DNA of 64,000 nucleotides from Crotalaria pallida (taxonomy: Eukaryota > Streptophyta > Magnoliopsida > Fabales > Fabaceae): NCBI GenBank assembly GCA_037953625.1, contig CM075651.1, forward strand, positions 67,504,501-67,568,500, written 5' to 3'. A program made the translations under genes and the position numbers. The notes beneath the pieces are model-generated. The model saw only the letters and a list, made by a program, of their open reading frames with translations. It had not been told where the DNA came from and did no database searches. Shown one piece after another: positions 60,648 through 64,000 of the stretch. How positions within the stretch are numbered: the first letter of the stretch is position 1; each line of letters opens with the position of its first letter.

Positions 60648-63120
60648 ATGGCTTCAAACTCTCTTTTGGAGGTGAAGGGAGTTCTATTAACCGTCCTTCC
60701 ATGAATTTAAAAAGCTAGCCAATATTATTCAAAACCAATTGCATTTAAGCATTGCATCCATTAAAACTGATCATGGTGGAGAATTTGAAAATCATCTTTT
60801 TGAAAAGTTTTGCGAAAAACATGGAATTAAGCATTATTTTTCCGCTCCAAGAACTCCTGAGCAAAATGGGGTTGTGGAGAGGAAAAATCGTTCATTAAAA
60901 GAGCTTTCAAGAACAATGCTTAATGACATGAATTTGCCCGCATATTTTTGGGCCGATGCAGTGAGTACAGCTTGTTATGTTATGAACCGTGTTTTAATTA
61001 GGCCTATTTTAAAGAAAACCCCCTATGAGCTGTACAAGGGGAGAAAACCAAATATTTCTCATTTTCGCGTTTTTGGATGTAAATGTTATGTGCATAATAA
61101 TGGTAGAGAAAATCTAGGAAGTTTTGAGGCTAGAGCTGATGAGGGCATTTTCCTTGGATATTCTGTTTCGAGCAAAGCTTATAGGATTTACAATAAATCT
61201 CGTAATACTATTGAAGAATCTATTCATGTATCATTTGACGAATCTGATCCCAGAAGGTTGGGAAAGGTATCTGTTAATGACATTTCAGGTATTCTTGGAG
61301 ATTTATTCATTGATGAGGATGAGGAGCCAAATGCTAAAGAAAAGGAGCATTCCGAAAGCAAGGAAAAATCAGTCGAACCAGTTGAGGAGAAAAATCAAGA
61401 ACAAACCTTGGAACTCAACACTGATTTGCCTAAGGAATGGAGAACATCGAGGCACCATCCTATTGATCAGATCATCGGAGATATTTCAAAAGGTGTAAGT
61501 ACTCGCAACTCTATTAGCAATCTGTGTAACTTCTTTGCATTTGTTTCTCAAGTAGAGCCAAAGAATTATTCTAAGGCTATGCTTGATGAGCATTGGCTTT
61601 TGGCAATGCAAGAAGAATTAAACCAGTTCGAAAGAAATCAGGTGTGGGAACTTGTTCCTAGGCCTGAGTCTCATCCGATTATTGGAACTAAGTGGATTTA
61701 TAAAAATAAACTTGATGAGGCTGGTTTGATTGTTCGAAACATATCTAGGCTAGTTGCACAAGGTTACAACCAGGAAGAGGGGATAGATTATGAGGAAACA
61801 TTTGCCCCTGTTGCTAGGTTGGAAGCCATTAGACTGCTTTTAGAATTTGCATGCATTTTAGACTTTAAATTATATCAAATGGACGTAAAGAGTGCCTTTC
61901 TTAATGGTTTTATAAATGAAGAAGTTTATGTGTGTCAACCTCCTGGCTTTGAAAGTTATGAACACCCTGATTATGTTTTTAAATTGAAAAAGGCTTTGTA
62001 CGGTTTGAAACAAGCTCCTAGAGCGTGGTACGACCGTCTTAGCAAATTTTTATTGGAAAATAATTTTGAAAGAGGGAAGGTTGATAACACACTTTTTATC
62101 AAAAAGAAAGGAAAGGACATTCTTTTAGTTCAGATTTATGTTGATGACACACTTTTTATCAAAAAGAAAGGAAAGGAAATTATTTTCGGTGCTACTAATG
62201 AAATCCTTTGCAAGGAATTTTCTAGTATGATGCAGGAAGAGTTCAAAATGTCTATGATGGGCGAGCTGAACTTTTTCCTGGAATTACAAATAAAGCAAGC
62301 AAAGGAAGGAATTTTCATTAGCCAAACAAAATACTGCAAGGAATTACTGAAAAGATTTGGTATGGATAAGGCCAAGGCAGTAGCAACACCGATAAGCACA
62401 TCCTGTTATATAGACAAAGACGAAGGAGGTAAATCCGTAGAGATTACAAAATATCGAGGTATAATCGGATCCCTTCTCTATTTAACGGCAAGTAGGCCAG
62501 ATATAATGTTTAGTGTGTGTCTTTGTGCCCGGTTCCAGTCGAATCCAAAAGAAACGAGCATGGTTGCTGCCAAGCGTATAATGAAATATTTGTCTGGCAC
62601 AACTGATATGGGTTTATGGTACCCCAAAGGTTCATCTTGTAATCTTGTTGGGTATTCTGATTCTGACTTTGCTGGCTGCAAAGTAGATAGAAAAAGCACT
62701 AGAGGCACTTGTCATCTTCTTGGCAATTCATTGGTATCATGGGCTAGCAAGAAACAGTCTAGTGTGGCCCTATCTACAGCTGAGGCTGAATATGTCGCCG
62801 CAGGTAGTTGTTGTGCGCAGATTTTGTGGTTGAAACAGCAACTCCTAGACTTCGGTGTAAGTCTAGATCACATTCCCATTAAATGTGATAATACGAGTGC
62901 TATTAGTATTTCGAAAAACCCAATGCAACATTCTCGCACGAAGCATATAGAGATTCGACACCATTTTATTCGTGATCATATTCAAAAGGGTGATTGCATT
63001 ATTGAGTATGTTGATACATCGCGGCAGTTGGCTGATATCTTTATGAAACCGCTTCCAAAAGAAAATTTCTTTTTCATTCGTAGAGAAATTGGTTTAACTT
63101 CTGCCTCTCACCTCTTTTGA
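60648..63120 (+). pseudogene. pol: Copia polyprotein remnant (integrase C-part, RT, RNase H)
   Basis: A gag start (MASNSLLE, 60648) runs about 18 codons with a shifted frame, then at about 60705 joins the integrase core in another frame. The long frame 60739-63120 (793 codons) has integrase TDHGGEFEN and EQNGVVERKNR, FLGYS; reverse transcriptase (NQVWELVPRP ... KARLVAQGY-like region, QMDVKSAFLNG, YGLKQAPRAWY, YVDD at residue ~467); RNase H (YSDSDFAG, STAEAEYVA, DNTSAI, KHIEIRHHFIRD). The first integrase catalytic Asp and the HHCC finger are deleted. A ten-residue duplicated insertion (TLFIKKKGKE) follows YVDD directly. The long frame itself has no stop, but the enzyme set is incomplete. Confidence 0.9.
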
Positions 63121-63394
63121 GTATGTGAGTATGTTTATCTCTCTTGTTATTATTGATGCATCTTCTTAGTGTTTCAGGGGGAGATGGCACATCTTTTTGA
63201 TGATTACAAAAGGGGGAGAGATATTCTGATATATATGACTAATGCATTCAGGGGGAGATACTCTGAAAGATGCAAAATTTTGGAGTTTCTATACAGGGGG
63301 AGATAATATGGACTATTCTATTTTCCTGTATTTAGTGTTCTAAGGAAGGTTTTGGTAGTGTTATATGTATATATTGCTTGTATAACACTTGTGA
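63121..63394 (+). other. 3' non-coding region with repeated polypurine motifs
   Basis: Three AGGGGGAGAT-type tracts follow the pol stop. One of these families' tracts normally precedes the 3' LTR, but here the sequence ends in an inserted LTR. Confidence 0.7.
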
Positions 63395-64000
63395 TGTGAG
63401 GAAAACCGCAATTGGTGGTTGAAACAACTAAGGAACCCTAGGAGAACACCTAGAAGGGGGGGTTGAATAGGTGTTTAAGAAACCTTGAAAGATTTTCGAC
63501 AGAAACGAATCGAAACAATCAAAACAAATGATTTTTGCCAAAACCTCAGCTCTTAATCGATTAACCTGCAATTTAATCGATCAAGACCAGAAACTTAATC
63601 GATTAATAATCGATTAAACACTATTAAATTGCAGAAAATCACTTTTCAATCGAATACAAAGATCAATCAATTAACACGTATGATCAGAGATTCAGCGGAA
63701 AAGATTAACACCTATATTCTTATTGATTACCTAGATTATGAAAATGATTTTCCCAAACTTAATTTGCACAATAAAGATTCAATTCAATCACTTTATGAAA
63801 AATCAATCTTTTCTAGGTTTTCAACCAAGAACATATGAAATGACAAGAATGTAAGGAGTTAAGAGTTTAGAGATACGGCACAGTGATTTATCCTGGTTCA
63901 CTTTCATCCACTTGAAAGCTACATCCAGTCCCCTCTTCAACCAAGAGAGATTCTTCACTATGAGGAATTAGAGTTCTCAAATTACAAGTAAATGCCTCTC
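63395..64000 (-). mobile_element. LTR H (1.57-kb family), truncated by the window end
   Basis: Begins TGTGAGGAAAACCGCAATTG and continues with GGAGAACACCTAGAAGGGGG and TGAATAGGTGTTTAAGAAAC as in LTR E, on the - strand. It also shares the block GGTTCACTTTCATCCACTTG with LTR F. The rest lies outside. Confidence 0.85.
63555..63615. repeat. Array H: AATCGATT cluster
   Basis: AATCGATT 63555 with AATCGATC 63575 (20 bp), then 63597/63608 (11 bp, about one helical turn). Confidence 0.9.

Larger units (their letters stand above)
58858..63394 (+). mobile_element. SIRE-like Ty1/copia element, internally deleted
   Basis: 5' LTR, primer-binding site, the first codons of gag, then directly integrase-RT-RNase H, then several AGGGGGAGAT polypurine-like motifs (63178, 63253, 63296). 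Gag, protease and the N-terminal half of integrase are deleted. The 3' LTR is not in the window; another LTR is inserted at 63395. The RT/RNase H sequence and the repeated AGGGGGAG downstream fit the SIRE/Maximus lineage. Confidence 0.85.

Overview
This window is nuclear DNA of a flowering plant, probably a eudicot and possibly a legume (the family assignment is weak inference). It is AT-rich and contains LTR retrotransposons, Mutator-like elements (MULEs), Stowaway MITEs and a CACTA relic. GT-AG introns interrupt the few host-type coding blocks. I see no ordinary single-copy host gene with an intact reading frame, no rRNA or tRNA gene and no CRISPR array. Nearly everything is transposon-derived, and most coding sequence is broken.

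Layout. 1-2337 is the 3' part of a long Tekay-type LTR on the + strand. 2338-7296 is unassigned non-coding DNA with one duplicated exon-like block. 7341-13106 is a FAR1-type MULE with long terminal inverted repeats; it carries a broken FAR1-RELATED SEQUENCE transposase and a captured fragment of RNA polymerase III subunit RPC6. 13332-13994 holds two Stowaway-like MITEs. 14500-15835 is an LTR fragment with a primer-binding site, and 15840-16204 is a CACTA-like relic.

From about 16285 to 56030 lies one second MULE expanded from roughly 6.7 kb to about 40 kb by nested insertions. It has a + strand transposase pseudogene (17895-38400) and a convergent - strand GRF zinc-finger gene (exons at 48489-48214 and 56030-55901). 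The insertions, each with a 5-bp target duplication, are: a 1.56-kb LTR (18231-25836, gtatc) itself split by a 6.0-kb solo LTR (18259-24304, gaatt); a Tekay Ty3/gypsy element on the - strand (28009-37174, ccatg); a gag-only non-autonomous element (38501-47530, tttag); and a second 6-kb-type solo LTR (48630-55843, aaaat) that contains another 1.57-kb solo LTR (49952-51520, tgccc). Removing these insertions restores readable MULE coding sequence across each junction tested. From 56031 further elements run out of the window: an unclassified one, a deleted SIRE-like Ty1/copia element (5' LTR 58858-60597, pol 60739-63120), and the start of another LTR at 63395.

The most unusual signal is shared by LTRs of several unrelated families. 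They carry arrays of an 8-bp palindrome, ACTCGAGT or AATCGATT (both fit AMTCGAKT), arranged in pairs whose starts lie about 20-21 bp apart, close to two helical turns. I located 73 perfect copies. The flanking sequence differs between pairs and between families while the geometry is kept, and one LTR family carries both motif versions. This looks like a convergent cis-element architecture in plant LTRs, for example a paired binding site for a dimeric or tetrameric protein or an RNA hairpin array.
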